A DNA stretch of 64,000 nt from Crocodylus rhombifer (taxonomy: Eukaryota > Chordata > Crocodylia > Crocodylidae): assembly GCA_038503035.1 (NCBI GenBank), contig JAVSML010025160.1, positions 18,258-82,257 of the forward strand, given 5' to 3'. The notes below the pieces were generated by a model, which made no database searches, was not told the DNA's origin, and saw only the letters and a program-made list of their open reading frames with translations. A program made the translations under genes and the position numbers. Of the stretch, positions 21,000 to 34,130 are shown piece by piece (the stretch's first letter is position 1; every line of letters starts with the position of its first letter).

Positions 21000-21260
21000 C
21001 AGTGGCTCTCAATGTTTTTAGACTTAAGGCACTCAGTAGAATCAAGGCACCCTCCAAAAATGCCAGCTCTTAATTTTCACTTGTTTTCTTTTGCCAGAAG
21101 TTATTCTTTTGTTGCATAAAATGGTTTTCACATTATGTATTTCTCTTTGAAATCTTTAGGTGTACTTGTGAATCATGCTTGCACACCTAACAGTATTAAC
21201 ACCGTAGCAACTTATGACCTCCTTGAAAGGATCTCACAGCACATTGGTTGAGAATCACTG
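21000..21260. mobile_element. Non-autonomous hAT element, 261 bp
   Basis: The left end CAGTGGCTCTCAATG and the inverted right end CAGTGATTCTCAACC pair well. The flanking octamers CTTTGAGC (20992-20999) and CTATAAGT (21261-21268) agree at 5 of 8 positions. The interior includes AAGGCACTC and AAGGCACCCTCC, a common feature of Charlie-like MITEs. No coding capacity. Confidence 0.7.
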
Positions 21261-21268
21261 CTATAAGT

Positions 21269-22019
21269 AGACAGATTTATTAAGGTGCACATGGAAGCTC
21301 ATCAACCAATTGTGACAGGCTTTGCACGGGACTTGAGTACTTGCCACTTGCACCTTTGAAAATCTCCTCCCATGGAAGTATTCTATAGATACACCATGAA
21401 GAGACAGGACTACAGTTCTGCAGTCCTATGCTCTCTACCCCGTATGCATCTCACTGAATCTCAGCTATCTCTGTCAAACAGGAGACTCTCATGTTAATTT
21501 CTTAGGCACTCTTAGTTAAAACCAGCAAACCTGTAGATATTCATGAGTTCTGAAAACTAGTCCCCAAATACAAACCAAAACTCAGAAGTTCAATGCATAC
21601 TGCTGAGAGGACCTAGAAATAAAAAGTAAGGAGTGAACATGAAAGTCCAAATTAAATCAAGAACTGTTTTAGAAGGACTCATTATGTGCCTACCCTTTAG
21701 TTTCTTAATTTTCACAGCTGGAATGCCACATCTAAGTCAGTATTATAACAGTTCACAAATTTGTTTATGACTTATTTGAAACAGAAGGATGGATATTGTG
21801 TTTCAATTAAATGATGGAAAACAACCCTGGAGTCAACACTTTCCTAAGTAACCAAGGGAAAAAACCCCAAAAAACTTCTTGTGCCAGCATCATTCTTTTC
21901 CTGAAGAAAATCCATTACATAATTTTTATTTACAACAATGAGAAAGGAGAAGGTTAAAATACAAAAGAAAGATACATCACCCTATTCATGGTTAACTACA
22001 CCCTATTCTACTAGTTACC
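21269..22019. other. Intergenic DNA with no recognised gene
   Basis: No supported feature seen. Confidence 0.5.
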
Positions 22020-23592
22020 TAGGGTGCATCCACATGGGCAGGCATGCGCGCTTGTAGCAGCTCAAGTAGAAGTGGTGAAAATTTGAGCCACGGCTTTTTG
22101 CCTCGGCACACATGCCTGGACATGCACTTTGGTGTGGTGCAACTTGTGCCACTTGGGGCAAAATAACCCTGCCTGGCTCCTCCCAGATCTGCAGCCAGGG
22201 GGAGTTAGAGATTGGGGCTAGCACCTGTGCTGGCCCCAGCAGTGTAAAAAGCTGCCATGTCCTGGCCCCAGCAGTACAAAAAGCTGCCCTGGCAAGTAGG
22301 TCAGAGCTACTCGCTCTCAGGAGTTTCTGGGACCCAGCCAATTGGTCCCTGGGGACACTACCCCTTGTGCCAGCTGGACTGCTGAAGCAGCCCTGAGAGT
22401 TCCCTGCACACTTTACCCACTGCAGCAGTCTGGCAGTGGGGGCTGCTGCCTGGCTGAGACCTGCTGCCACCTGCAACACCACGTGGCCCCAAGGCTGCAC
22501 ACCTACCGGACCCGGATGGGGACTGCACAGCCAATAGAGGCATCTGCTCCTTTGGACCAGCTGCCAGTCAGCTGTGGCTGCAGACTTGGCCTTTGTGCAG
22601 TGCTACTGCCATGTTTGCCCCTGCCTGGTCATCTGGGCAACTATCGCTCAGAAAATGTTCCCAGTGTGGTGGCCTGCTTCGAACTGTCAAAGGATGTCCT
22701 CCTGGCCTCAGTTGGCCAGGAGGTCAGCCACATCCAGCTGGGTCCAAGGTGCCAGGTCTGAGCAGGCTCCTCTGCCTGGGTCCTACCACTTGCCTCCCAG
22801 CAGGAATTCTGCTGTTCCCTATTTGAAAACTGAAAAATCCCTGATAAAAAAATCACAAAGTCACTCTGTAAAATACCCTAAAATCCATGTTCCTCCACAA
22901 TTAAAACAAAAGACCACTATATATAGAGAGAGTGAGAGACAGAGATCAGTTGGGCAATGTTTTATTAATATATCTACAGTGTTAAAGCAATTTGGAAGTC
23001 TACCAGTGTCTCTATCATCATAATAAAATGATTTCTAAATACTTACGTGTTTTGCTGTTTGCCTTTGGTTTTATTACCATAGAGCAGTTATAGTTCCTTG
23101 TGAACCCTTCACTAACCAGGATGTGGGGATAGCTGCCCCTGCAGCCACAGCTCCTGCCAGCAGCTCTCATCCTGTCAGGGTGTGTGCTGGGGGGATGTGG
23201 GGTTTTCAGGAGGGGGGTGAGAAGAGGGGTGGGGGTGATGTGGGTGGCTGTGGAGGGATGTGGTGGGCAGATTGTGAGGAGATAGTAGGGGGGGCTTCTC
23301 AGGAGGGGTGGGTCCCCTGCTTCTCACAGCACACCTCACAGAGTATCCCTCCCACAGGGCTACAGCCCCCCCTTAAGTGGCCACAGCTCCCCCAACAGGG
23401 GCCACATGGCCTTGCAGGGTCCACATGCCCCAGCCCAGCTTTTTCCCCAGGTTGCTGCTCTGCCCGGCCCCACCCCCCAAATTTGCAGTGTGGGGAACGT
23501 TTTTTTATTCCCACACATGCCTCTTGCAGCATCTCAAAGGGCTTTGAGATGCTGCAGAAGGCATATATGTGCACGTCTGGATGTGCCCCATG
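22020..23592. mobile_element. GC-rich element with GGGTGCATCCACATG ends (MITE or composite)
   Basis: The left end AGGGTGCATCCACATGGG and the inverted right end GGGGCACATCCAGACGTG pair at most positions. Two GC-rich parts (22020-22790 and 23120-23592) surround an AT-rich middle that includes a short GA-rich tract near 22925. Long frames in the GC-rich parts are not recognised. It may be one element with an insertion or two separate ones. No target duplication was found. Confidence 0.4.
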
Positions 23593-23929
23593 AGTTCAAA
23601 CCTGGAGCTGTACAGGGTGATATAAGCTTCCTTGTACTTTTTATAAGTTCTTTTTTTTACTCTCCAGCATCTCAGCTATGATCCCTCTGGCAGCAGTTCT
23701 GAGGTGCAGTACAAAGTAAGAGGTAAGCCCTGGGTCATAGTGAAAAGAGTAAGTAATATCATGGCAGAGTTCTGTTATAGAACAGAGTTTGGCAACCTGC
23801 AGCCCCTGGGCCAGATCCCACCTGTGAACCTGGGGCTTCAGCAGTGGGAGGCTTCAGCACTTGGGACAGAATATTGCATATACCAATACACCCATTAGGG
23901 AATGACTGACTATGTTCCAGTATTGAACA
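23593..23929. other. Short non-coding stretch
   Basis: Nothing recognised. Confidence 0.4.
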
Positions 23930-24310
23930 GAAGAACCCGGTGGTGTATTTTTGGGCTCTTCTTTTCAGAAAGATGTGGACAAACTAAAAAGAGTCCACCA
24001 GAAAGTGACAAAAATGATTAGAGGCCTGGGAAACATGACTTGAGAGGAAAGGCTGAAAAAACTAGGATTATTTAAATCTGGGTAAGTCTGAAGAGAAATT
24101 TGATAACAGGGTAGTTAAACAGAGTATGGAGATAGACTGTTTTCTATGATTGTACAGGATAGGACTAAAAACAGTGGTCTCATGTTGCAGCAGGGGAAAG
24201 CTTAGGTGAGGTAACAGGAAGAACATTCTCACTCAAAAGGTGGTTAAGCATTGGAAAACGCTACCCAGAGACATTGTGGACTCACCGTAAGAGCAGGTTA
24301 GACTCTTATA
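23930..24310 (+). mobile_element. Old L3/CR1-type LINE fragment
   Basis: The plus-strand frame near 23960 reads FQKDVDKLKRVHQKVTKMIR, followed by RGLGNM and later RLKKLGLF, the well-known region near the end of CR1/L3 reverse transcriptase. Downstream sequence continues the 3' part with stops. It is considerably more diverged than the other CR1 copies. Confidence 0.75.
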
Positions 24311-26395
24311 AATATGAGAGAGACATCATAGAGAGAGATCTGTGAAATACAAGAGAGACAATCACTTCAACAGAAGAAAGGATAGTCTAAATAGCAGACC
24401 ATCAAGACCATTACATAGGAAAGAGGGCCATTAACACTTGTAGACAGAAGAGAGATTAGCAGGGACCAGGGAGATGATAATGAGCCATGATGTCAGTGAA
24501 CTTCCTCAGTACCATCTGAATAGAACTACCACTGCCCCTCCCAGGCAGTTGGATTTAAAATTTGGGTAGAGAAGGAATGCAATGGCACCACTGCTAGATC
24601 TGCCTGTTTCTTTTTTATTTGACCTTAGTTCCTCTTATCCAAGGGGGCTGTGGAATTAAGTCAACAGAATTAAGCAAAATAGATAAACACTCTTAAACAG
24701 TTCTACCTGGCACTATTTTACAACTTTGCCTTAAGTGCTAGGGAATATCATCACAGCAGGCATGTGCACATAGTGTAACCAATATAGAAAATAAGGAAAT
24801 AATGTTAATCTAAAGCAAGTTGGAGATTTTACACATGACTGTGGTACATATTGCCACCCCACTTGAGGGGAAACAATAATGGTTTACTTCATGACATACA
24901 GCTATGGAATATTATGTGAGCAGGGAAGACCTATCATTGGATGTCATGTATTTTAACAGTGCCTAAAGTAGTGGTATTCCTCATGCCCAATTCCAGATGA
25001 TGGATGCCCTCCTTTCTTTAAACTGGCTGCAAGATAAGGTTGCCTGAGGATTTTAGAAGAATGGCATAAGTCAGTAACAGGTAACTGAACTGTAACTTGT
25101 TTTACAGGGTGAAATCACAGAAGCAAGTAGAACTGGTATAAACAGAAGTGCTGTCAACCTGGTAAGTGACCTGTAGAAGAAGTTATACATTGCTGTTCCC
25201 AAGAAATGGAGAGCAGATATATCCTGCTGATAGAATATCCCAATTCCACAACATATCTGTAGAAGTACTGGGCCTTCCATGAAAAATTGTTCCTGGATGA
25301 TGGTATATGCCAAAACAATATGCTTTGACGTCAGCATAGAAAAAGACTAGGCTGGCATCCCAGTTCAGGCCAAGCTCAACTTTTTAAAATGGGAGTGTAA
25401 AAGTTTAGGTGTGTGAGGAAGTAGTGGGGGAGAGGGGTGGTATTTCCTTTCTTGTTCTTTGACTGGCTGGTGTTGCTTTTTCTTTTTGGTTTGTTTGTTT
25501 GTTTGTCCCCCCTCCCCAAAGCTGTTTATCTAGGTTTTCCTACTTAATTTATTTTGCGTGGACTATTTGGTATACATCAGAGTACATAAAAGCAGGAATT
25601 AAGTAAGAGTGGTGGGGTGGGGGAGAATGTAGTGGCTGGAAAACCAACAAATTGCCATCAGCCTGTACATTCACGGAATAACATTTCCACATTGACCTCC
25701 ATACCCAGATTCCATGCACTTCCCCTTTTCCTACCTCAACCCCACAGCACCAAAATGACCCAAATTTCCAGCTGGTAACGTTTTCTGATGTCCCCCCGCC
25801 CCCACTCCCTCAGAAGGGATCTGCTTTCTATTTTAAAAATATCTGGTCACTCTATCTCAGCTTCATTATAAACAAAAGATAAACAAAACAACCCAAAAAC
25901 AGTTTTTAGTGTGTGGAATAAGAACAAAACACTTCAAACCCCAAGAAGTTTCCAATAAGTCATTCATTGAAATTCAGGAAGAAGAAACCCCAAAGGGTAA
26001 AAATACCCCCATGTGTCCAAGTTCTCTGAAGCCATTTCTTTCTCTCATCTGTGTTCCATCATCTTCTTCCTTATCCAAAAGAGTTGTGGTGTCCGTGGGA
26101 GTATGAAAAAACATTGGTGTGACCACCAAAAGGAACTCTCTGTCTGGCAGCATAAAGCCACGTGTTATCCAGTCACCAGAAACTGCCTTGCTTCGACAGT
26201 CATAAATATTCTTTGATGACAAAGCAAAGGGCAGTCAGTTATCCAGACTGAATAATATTTTAAGCCTTCAAAAAGCAACTAAGGTCTGTCTTCTGTCCCC
26301 ACGCAACAATGTAAATTCCATGGGAAGCAACTCCTGATTGGCCATATGCTCAGATTACAATGTACCACAGCATATTGTAGAGCATCTGGAATAAT

Positions 26396-26509
26396 CCATC
26401 TCTCCAGCTTTTTAGAAACCCAGTAAAAAAAGAACATTTGGCTTCCATCCAGAGGCATCCATCTTTCTAGTTTTTTGGAAACCCTAGTAAAAAAAAAGTT
26501 TGACTTCTG
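26396..26509. repeat. Imperfect tandem duplication, about 60-bp unit
   Basis: Two adjacent units share CCATCT-TCCAG-TTTTT, GAAACCC, GTAAAAAAA and a final TTGGCTTC/TTGACTTC. They start near 26396 and 26457. Confidence 0.6.
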
Positions 26510-27322
26510 CTATTTCAGAGACCCTCATCTTAAACACTGATCATTAAATACATCTGAGAGCTGGCTGGGTCATTAAAGTCCTCACCTGTTGGAACAGCTT
26601 CATCCTCAGTGACTTCAGTTACCTCTGTGTTCTGAGATGCATCTGCCTGGAGTTTTTATAGAGATTTACTCACCAGAGGATCTAGGCATCAACTCACTCA
26701 ATGTAGTTTCCCAAAGTATCAACCCAAATTTCTTTTTCAGTGAAAGTACTTAGATTTGGATGACATTAGATTTCTAAATGACCTCTGGAGAGGCATCTGT
26801 AGATGCACTCAAGACTGAGAATGCATGGCAACAGCCTACCTAGATCACATATCTATTTCAAGCAGAGGCTTTCCACAGCACCATTTTGTGCATTGTTTGT
26901 TCCATTCTACTTACCTTCCTGGATAATCTTGAACTACTTTGCAACTCCTTCTTACCCTTGGGAAGTTTTCAAACTTGAACGCTGCTTCTTTTTTTTTTTT
27001 TTTGCAAAAAACCTCCACATGAAAATTTTAAGGGGAGGACAGAGACCTACTAAAGCATCACATTTTATGCTACTATATATATTAACCTGGACAGTTCCTA
27101 ATCCATGATACCAAGGTAATGCAATTTATTTACACAAATAAAGTACTTTGCTATGTAAATTGTGTATCTATGGATGTTCAGCAATGTGTGTTATAAGAGA
27201 CCTTGCAAATATATTGATATAAAAAATAACCTTTTCCTTTACCTTTTATATACTTGGGAAAAGTAATGGTTATTCTAGTTGTAAATAAAGACTTAATACC
27301 AGTTAGGTGGACTGTAATAGTC

Positions 27323-27372
27323 TAAAACAATTAACTGGGGCAGAAAATAAAACAATTAACTGGGGCAGAAAA
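27323..27372. repeat. Perfect 25-bp tandem duplication
   Basis: The 25-bp unit at 27323-27347, starting TAAAACAATTAACTGGGG, is repeated without any change at 27348-27372. Confidence 0.9.
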
Positions 27373-28838
27373 TATGCCTGCCCTTTATGTGGTAATTTGA
27401 ATAAAACCGTTGTATTATAATTTGCTAGTCAAATTAGAAAAGCATGATAAATTGAACTAATCATTACACAGTAGTTTTTAAATTTCATTTAAAGTCATTC
27501 CTTTCAGAATGTAACTGTTTATTGGCACACTGGAGGCCAAACATACATTTATAGTACATGATATCATTGTGGAGCTAATAGAGGGAATGTGTACAGATGA
27601 CTGCCATGAAAGAATATAATTGCTCAATAAAGTGTCAATGTATCCATTGGAAGGATTTAATTCATTTGAGACCTGTATTGATAAACTGCCAGGAGTTCCA
27701 GCACTGCACTTAGCCTACCAGGGAGGAAAACTGTATCTATCTTCATTAATAAACAGCGTGTGAAACCATGAAGACCAGTCTTCAGAATGGAGTATGTCGC
27801 CTTGACTTTGGCAGCTTTGCTGCTTGCATCAAACGTGGAAGGCCAACAGGTGGTTGCTTCAAATTAAAGAGGCTAGAACCCATGGAGAACACCACGCTTC
27901 AATGAGATGCATTTTGCACTTTGCTTTAAAGACAAAGAAGTGCATTTCCCAATTAGAACATCTAAAATTACTTGTGATCATCTAAAAAATGGCTTGTAAT
28001 TTCCATCCCAAAATTGATCTCGCCTCTGCCCTCCCCAAGAAATACTGGCTTTTCAATTAACTTGAAAAAACCATGAAAGTTTCACCATGTATTTGGAGCA
28101 TTTTAATACCCTAGAAACAAAAAATGTGGTTTTTTTCCCCATTTTGATACTAAAAAAAATGAAGTTTTTCTACTGAAGTCAATCTTTGGCTTAATGATGA
28201 AAATCTGAATATTTTCAGCTAAAATTTTGGTGAAAACAAACCAAAAATATTCAGAGTTCATATGAGAAAATAAAAAGCCCTGAAGGAGGCCCAGTATCTT
28301 GTAAGGAAAAAAATTCACCTGTTAAATAATAATTCTACACATGCACCATGAAAAAACGCAAAAGAATAACATTAGAAAATAATGAGATTAAATAGAAGGG
28401 CAAGCCTGTTAGTCTTACAAGCAAAATAAAAAGCATAATGGAGGTCCAAATGACATTTCCAATAGGGAAGAAAGAATAGGTATGGGGAAAGCTAAAACTG
28501 CAATATCCAAAACAATTTCTATTAAGAAAGTTACTAAAGAATGTTACTTTGGCATCAAAATTAAAAGCAACACCAGATCTAAAAAATATGCATGAATTCA
28601 ATTCTGTCATTGGTTTTTGTTGGCAGGTTACAAATCCCTACACTGATTAAATTAAAATGGGATGGACGATGGATGATTACATTACTGTTAAATAACTGTT
28701 CTAGAGTATATCTATCCTGCAGGCTGTTTTGCAGCATAGTAGTCCTCCAGGTAGCTTTATCCAAATTATTTTAAGCATTGGATATAACCTAGTTATAGCA
28801 ACATGAAGCTCTACATGGGCTAATTTTAGTCTGCTTCT

Positions 28839-29718
28839 TGTCGGGGATCACCGAGCCGAATGAATCGGGCCCCAAGGTCACGGTGGGCCGGGGTGGCGAT
28901 CGGAACGCGAACAGGTGGGATTAGCGGCTGCCGAGTCTGAGAGGCACCCAGGCGTATGGTTTTATCTAAGAATGATTTGCTTACTCACGCTTTGAAGCGG
29001 AGGCACAAGGTTGCTTTCTTCAGTTACAGTTGCAGAAACACAAACAATTAACAACAGAGGGGTCTGTTGGCCCACAAGGTTCACAATGAGCGGCCGCCCA
29101 TTGTTAGTCCCAGGGCTGGTCAACAGCTCATAAACAGGAGTAAATGAATGAAACAAAACTGTAACTCGTCGGGAAGAATGGGGTCATGACGCCAGTCCAA
29201 TGGACAAACGGATGGTCGAAGGTAGAAGCCGAAGTCGAAAAGGCAGGTAAACAAGGAAGCCGAAGTCGAAGTTGTTGCAATAAGGATGATCCGGAACCGA
29301 AGTCAAGGTGAAAGCCGTAAACAGTCCAGTAACAAAACGAATCAGTCCAAGGAAACGAAGGAGTAGATCGCTGTGTGAAGTATGGAAGAACCGAGGGGAT
29401 CGGATCCCAGCCTCTCAATCTGCCTCACAGTCCCTGCCTAGGCAGCCTCTGCTTGCAGACCGAGCATGGTCTCTCCAAGACACTCACACCAATGAACACT
29501 ACTACCTCCAAACACCCACACACTCCACCAGCAACCCTCCCCGAGGGAGGGGGTCTCTAGTCTTTTATCTGAATTTAGTGGCCAATCAGAACGCTCTCCG
29601 CAGAGAAATTTCTAGTCAGATTACCTCATGTCAGGTTCTGACTCAGCATGCTCCCAGCCAGAAGCTGACACAGTCTGAGCATGGGTCTGTGGGGAAAGTA
29701 GGTCAACAATGATTGACA
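28839..29718 (-). mobile_element. CpG-rich LTR, probably a solo LTR
   Basis: The proposed ends are TGTC (28839-28842) and GACA (29715-29718), 880 bp. On the minus strand ATAAAAG at 29562-29568 is a TATA box, with a CCAAT/ATTGG site about 20 bp upstream (29582-29586). This sets the transcription direction. CpG is frequent and repeated words GAAGCCGAAGTCGAA occur at about 29228-29275. No coding sequence flanks it on either side. No target duplication was found at these ends, so the limits or the solo status may be wrong. Gypsy versus ERV origin is unresolved. Confidence 0.55.
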
Positions 29719-32700
29719 GGCCCGCAGGTCACCCAGGGGGCAAGGGCTGGGTGAGCCTTGGAACTTTCCACTCACAGAGTCAAATGCGCATGTCAGTTTC
29801 AGCTCTTCTGTGTTGTCAGCATACATTTAAGATTTTTCCATGATACTTCTCAGCTGGATAAATTAGTCCTTATGGAGCACTGTGATGCCACAACAGAAGT
29901 TTCCAATACTCAAGTTAATTCCTTTAAAGCTATACAATATATCAGTCTGCAGTGTGACCATACCTGCAGGCAAAGGCTGAATCCTGTGAGAGATGAGCTC
30001 TTCACTGAAGTGGAATTAAAATGCATTGCATTGTAGTTCACAGAGCTGCAACAATTTTTTTTGTAAATGTACTATTTTCTTATTTCACAAAAAGTTCACT
30101 AAGTATTTCACAAATGTTCTGCCCCTTGTAGGCAGCAAGGCAGTTAACTACTTAAATAATCCAAATAATTTTGATGGGATTACCCAAGGATTTAAAGTTA
30201 GGGGTACATGCCTTGCTGGACTGAGGCATCAATTAAGGCCTAGTTCTCTGATGTGCTGAATACCTGCAGTTCTAATTCAAACCAGTAGGGGTCGTGACCA
30301 GGCTCTCTAGGCTCTTGAGGTGGTGAAGCAGGTGGAGATGAAAGGTACGTGTACTATTTTTTGCTGTTTGGAAAAACTGCCCAGAGGCAGGTGGGCAGAG
30401 GCTTTCTGAACAGTGTGTTTGTTGGTTGCCAGGCAGTTATTTGTGGCTGACTTTTTTGGTTGCCCACAGGAATTTCTAGCGTGGTGTAAACAGATAGATG
30501 TGGGTTCTTCTTTGCTATGTAGATTGTGCCAGAGAGATATCAAAGGGAAACATCTATGAATACTGCACAAATGCCAACAGTTCAAGCTCAGAACTTTGAA
30601 GACTGGCCCAGTTCTCTGGATTTATTGTTTTAATTGTTGGGTATTGACATGTAACTGCCAGACATAACTTCTCAGTTAAGTCGATATCAACACATCACAC
30701 AAAAGCTTCTTCAAATATTTGAAGGTTCATCCAAACTAAACAAAAGAAGGTTCAAATATTTGCTAAAGAGTTTCTAGCAACTCAACCCTTACTATCCATG
30801 AAAAGAAACCCTGTTTAGAAAAGATCCATTCATACCTACTGTTGTCTTCCTTTATTAAATATTTTACTGTCCTTATCATAACCACAATCTTATCAGAATA
30901 ACCTCCCTGAACCTTTTACAAATATCCTACTGGTATCAGGACAAATTTAGACTGATTAAAGAGACTATGAATGGCTACAGATGGGGTGAAAGACCCTTGG
31001 CCATCACAAAGAGGAGATCCATCGATTTCAATAAATTTGTGTCAGTTTACACCAGCCAAAGAATCGGTCCTTAATCATTTCTTATTGTCAGTGTTTTGCA
31101 CTATGTATTTTATGTATTTTTGTTTTAGGTGTTAAAGATGACTGGCAGGTGTGTTTCAAAATTAAACATGCAAATAAAGTGAAAATAAAAACATCACATT
31201 CATTCAGTAGCATTACGTGTTAATCGTCATAGTGAAATAGCCAACTAAAATACACTTTTCCATTATTTTGTGGGGGGAGGGGGAGATTTCTATACTTAGA
31301 TGTTATTTAATTCCAATAAATGGCAAGTTAGAGGAGGTTTGATTCATAGCTAGGTAAAAATTATTTTAAGTGTCTTCAGTGCACTATCAGATGGCTACAA
31401 TACTAAGTTTATGACTCATATTTGGTAGTGCTTCAAAAAGGAATTTGATTGGAGAAGGAAAACTGGTGGCTTTATTTTGAGAGCTGGAGTTCACTTGAAG
31501 ATCACTTCCCCCCATCTCAGTCAGCTTTCAGACTGGGTTTGGACTTGCTAGTTTCTCTCACTGGAAAATGCTGAAGCATGAATAAATTCAATTACAATTA
31601 ACATTTTCTACAAACCTTTATTTTCTCCAAGTGTCCAGTACAACTATGAGGAACAATTAGTTGTAGATGCACAACCCCCTCCCCCCAGTATCTACCTCAG
31701 TGCTCTCCTCTGATCTATTAAAAGACCCAGGTCTTTTAAACTTCTAGCAATTGATTGCCAGCCATGAAGTAGACAGCAAATTGTTCCCTTCGCCAGGACC
31801 ACAATGAGGCTTTAACCTTGCATTACCCAATCCTGGATAGGACCAGCTGCACATCTGCCTGTTTGCAGAGACAACCACACACACCAACCTTTAGGCTGAA
31901 TTCAGCATTTCTAACTTGTAAAAATAATTACACTCATTCCTGTAGCTTTTCAGCTACCCAGGCCATCAAATACTGTATGCCCTCTATTTGACCAGGTGAG
32001 TGTGCTTTGGCAAGGAATAGCCTGCTCCAGGCTCAAATTGTTCACCAAAAAGCAGGCAGGAGGAAGTGACCTGGAACCTTTTTTCTTTGCTTCTGTACAC
32101 TGGTCATGCTCTCTGCATCCTGCTCTCTGTCCCCACTCTCCTCTGACTATATGACTCATCTACTAACGTCAGATCAACTTTCCAGACTCCTCTGGATTCC
32201 TTGCTGTTGGCTAGAAGACAAAGGGAAAAGCAATGTGTGGATTACAGTGCATTGAGACCACATACCTGTTGAACTAAATCTTTAAAATGAAGGGGTTGGT
32301 ACACACCACTTTGAGGAGACAGTAAAAGAATTCTTAAAGTAGATGGTCTTTAGGCTCAGCTCTAAATGTCTTAGTAGCCTTGGAAGAAAGGTTTATCAAA
32401 TGAGAAAAATACAAGCATCACGATGATCAACTCCAAGACTGATTAATCCCCAGAATTCTCTACAGCCCACAAAAGTAAAAAAAAAGGGAACATCCATGAA
32501 CTGATATAAAAGAGATCTGGTATGAGAAAAAAGGTTGCATCATTTTCAGTAGCTGTCAGACTTTAAACTTCTGGGTGCAGTTGGGTTACATTTTCCATCC
32601 TTCCTTTACAACCTTAAAGGCTAGAAATGTCTTAAAAATGAATTCAGAGTCTGACACAAAATCATTTGACTCCAGGAAGTGCAACTTAAATAAAAACCAT

Positions 32701-33705
32701 GAAATATCCCAAGAGTCAGTCTCTTTTGGTATAGTATACAGGTTCATTAAAAAAAGCTGGATATGAATATTTAAAGATACCTGCTAAAAACTGGACAATT
32801 TACACCCTTTTCAGTAACTTTCTAATCTGGACTATCAGAAAAGATGGAGCCATTTATATAGCAGTATCATCATGAAGCTCAAGCCATGATCAGGTCTCCA
32901 TACAGCTAGGGGCTGCATAAAAAGGCACGAACCCCAGCTTGGAGAGTTTATGATCTACAGTTCTGTTCCTCCACTCTGAACCCTTACTACCACATGGAGT
33001 CCTAATAGGTTCCTACAGGACCATGGCTCCAGTCCTGTGCTGCCAAAGGAGGTTTATGAGAAAGTCCTGGGTTTCCCCATACAGCCAAATTTCTCTCTTC
33101 AGGTGTCTGTGAAAGTCTGTGGACATCTCTACTTCTCAGAAATTTTATCCTCACTTCTCAGTCACCTCCTTCCCAAATCCCAGCCTATCCTCACTCCCTA
33201 GTTGTTCCTTTTATTCCACCAGGCTGCACGCTGTCCCCACTGCCTTCCCCACAGACTCATTGTACCCCTTTGTGTTCCTTCCCACTGACCCACTCCCTCA
33301 GGATCCCATTTTACCCCCAGCCCCACCTGATCCTTGTTTCCATTCTCCTCTATCCCAGGCCAGTCCATTAAACCTTCCCCTACCCCATAATGTCCAAAAT
33401 GCCTCAGATCCCATGGGGCATTCTCCTCAGGCTGCAACTCCCATTCCCCTTTTTATACCCCGGCTTTTTTACCCCATTGATCTGATGTTACTACACCTCT
33501 TATATTTACAGTTTGCTTCTACATGGCCTATAGATTTCCTGGGGAGCTTGTACATTCCTGTACATGTACAATTATTTGGTTAATTAGCTACCATAAACTA
33601 TCATTTACACTTGTGTGTCCATCTCAGGAAGCACTATGAACAGCTTTGAAGGAGACAATTTAGAAATACTGCATTCTGATATTTATGCTGCTGCTACCGG
33701 GGCTT
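29719..33705. other. Intergenic DNA with no recognised gene
   Basis: A pyrimidine-rich stretch at 33110-33560 produces a 154-codon proline-rich frame that looks like composition bias. Otherwise no supported feature. Confidence 0.5.
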
Positions 33706-34130
33706 ACAGGACAAGCTCTATGAGGACAGACTGAAGGACCTGGACCTCTTCAGCCTCCACAAGAGAAGGCTGAGAGGTGATTTTGTGGCTACCTACAAAT
33801 TCATTAAGGGGACGCAGCAAGTGATTGGAGATGCTTTGTTCACCAGGGTGCCTTTTGGGGTAACAAGGAACAATGGTCGCAAACTAACACAGAGCAGATT
33901 TAGGCTACATATCAGGAAAAACTTCCTCACAGTAAGGGTGGCTAAAACTTGGAATGGGCTTCCAAGGGAGGTGGTGCTCTCCCCTACCTTGGGGGTCTTT
34001 AACAGAAGGGTGGATAGGCATCTGGTTGGGGTCATCTGAACCCAGCACTCTTTCCTGCCTGGGCAGGGGGTCGGACTCAGTGATCTGTTGAGGTCCCTTC
34101 CAAGCCTAACATCTATGAATCTATGGACAG
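33706..34130 (+). mobile_element. 5'-truncated CR1 LINE
   Basis: The plus-strand frame 33785-34039 encodes the CR1 reverse transcriptase end (RLHIRKNFLTVRVAKTWNGL, REVVLSPTLGVF). The 3' untranslated part ends in the tail ATCTATGAATCTATGG near 34115-34127, two units of the 8-bp CR1 tail repeat. The coding part is open but 5'-truncated. Confidence 0.9.

Larger units (their letters stand above)
24311..28838. other. Intergenic DNA with two small tandem duplications
   Basis: No gene recognised. It contains the tandem duplications at 26396-26509 and 27323-27372. Confidence 0.5.

Noticed and set aside
22015..23593. Frames of 139-161 codons in the GC-rich MITE
   Set aside because: They overlap on both strands, change frame at random and show no known domain.
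33119..33583. 154-codon proline/serine-rich frame
   Set aside because: Caused by a pyrimidine-rich tract; no domain, no splice sites of note, and an overlapping opposite-strand frame.
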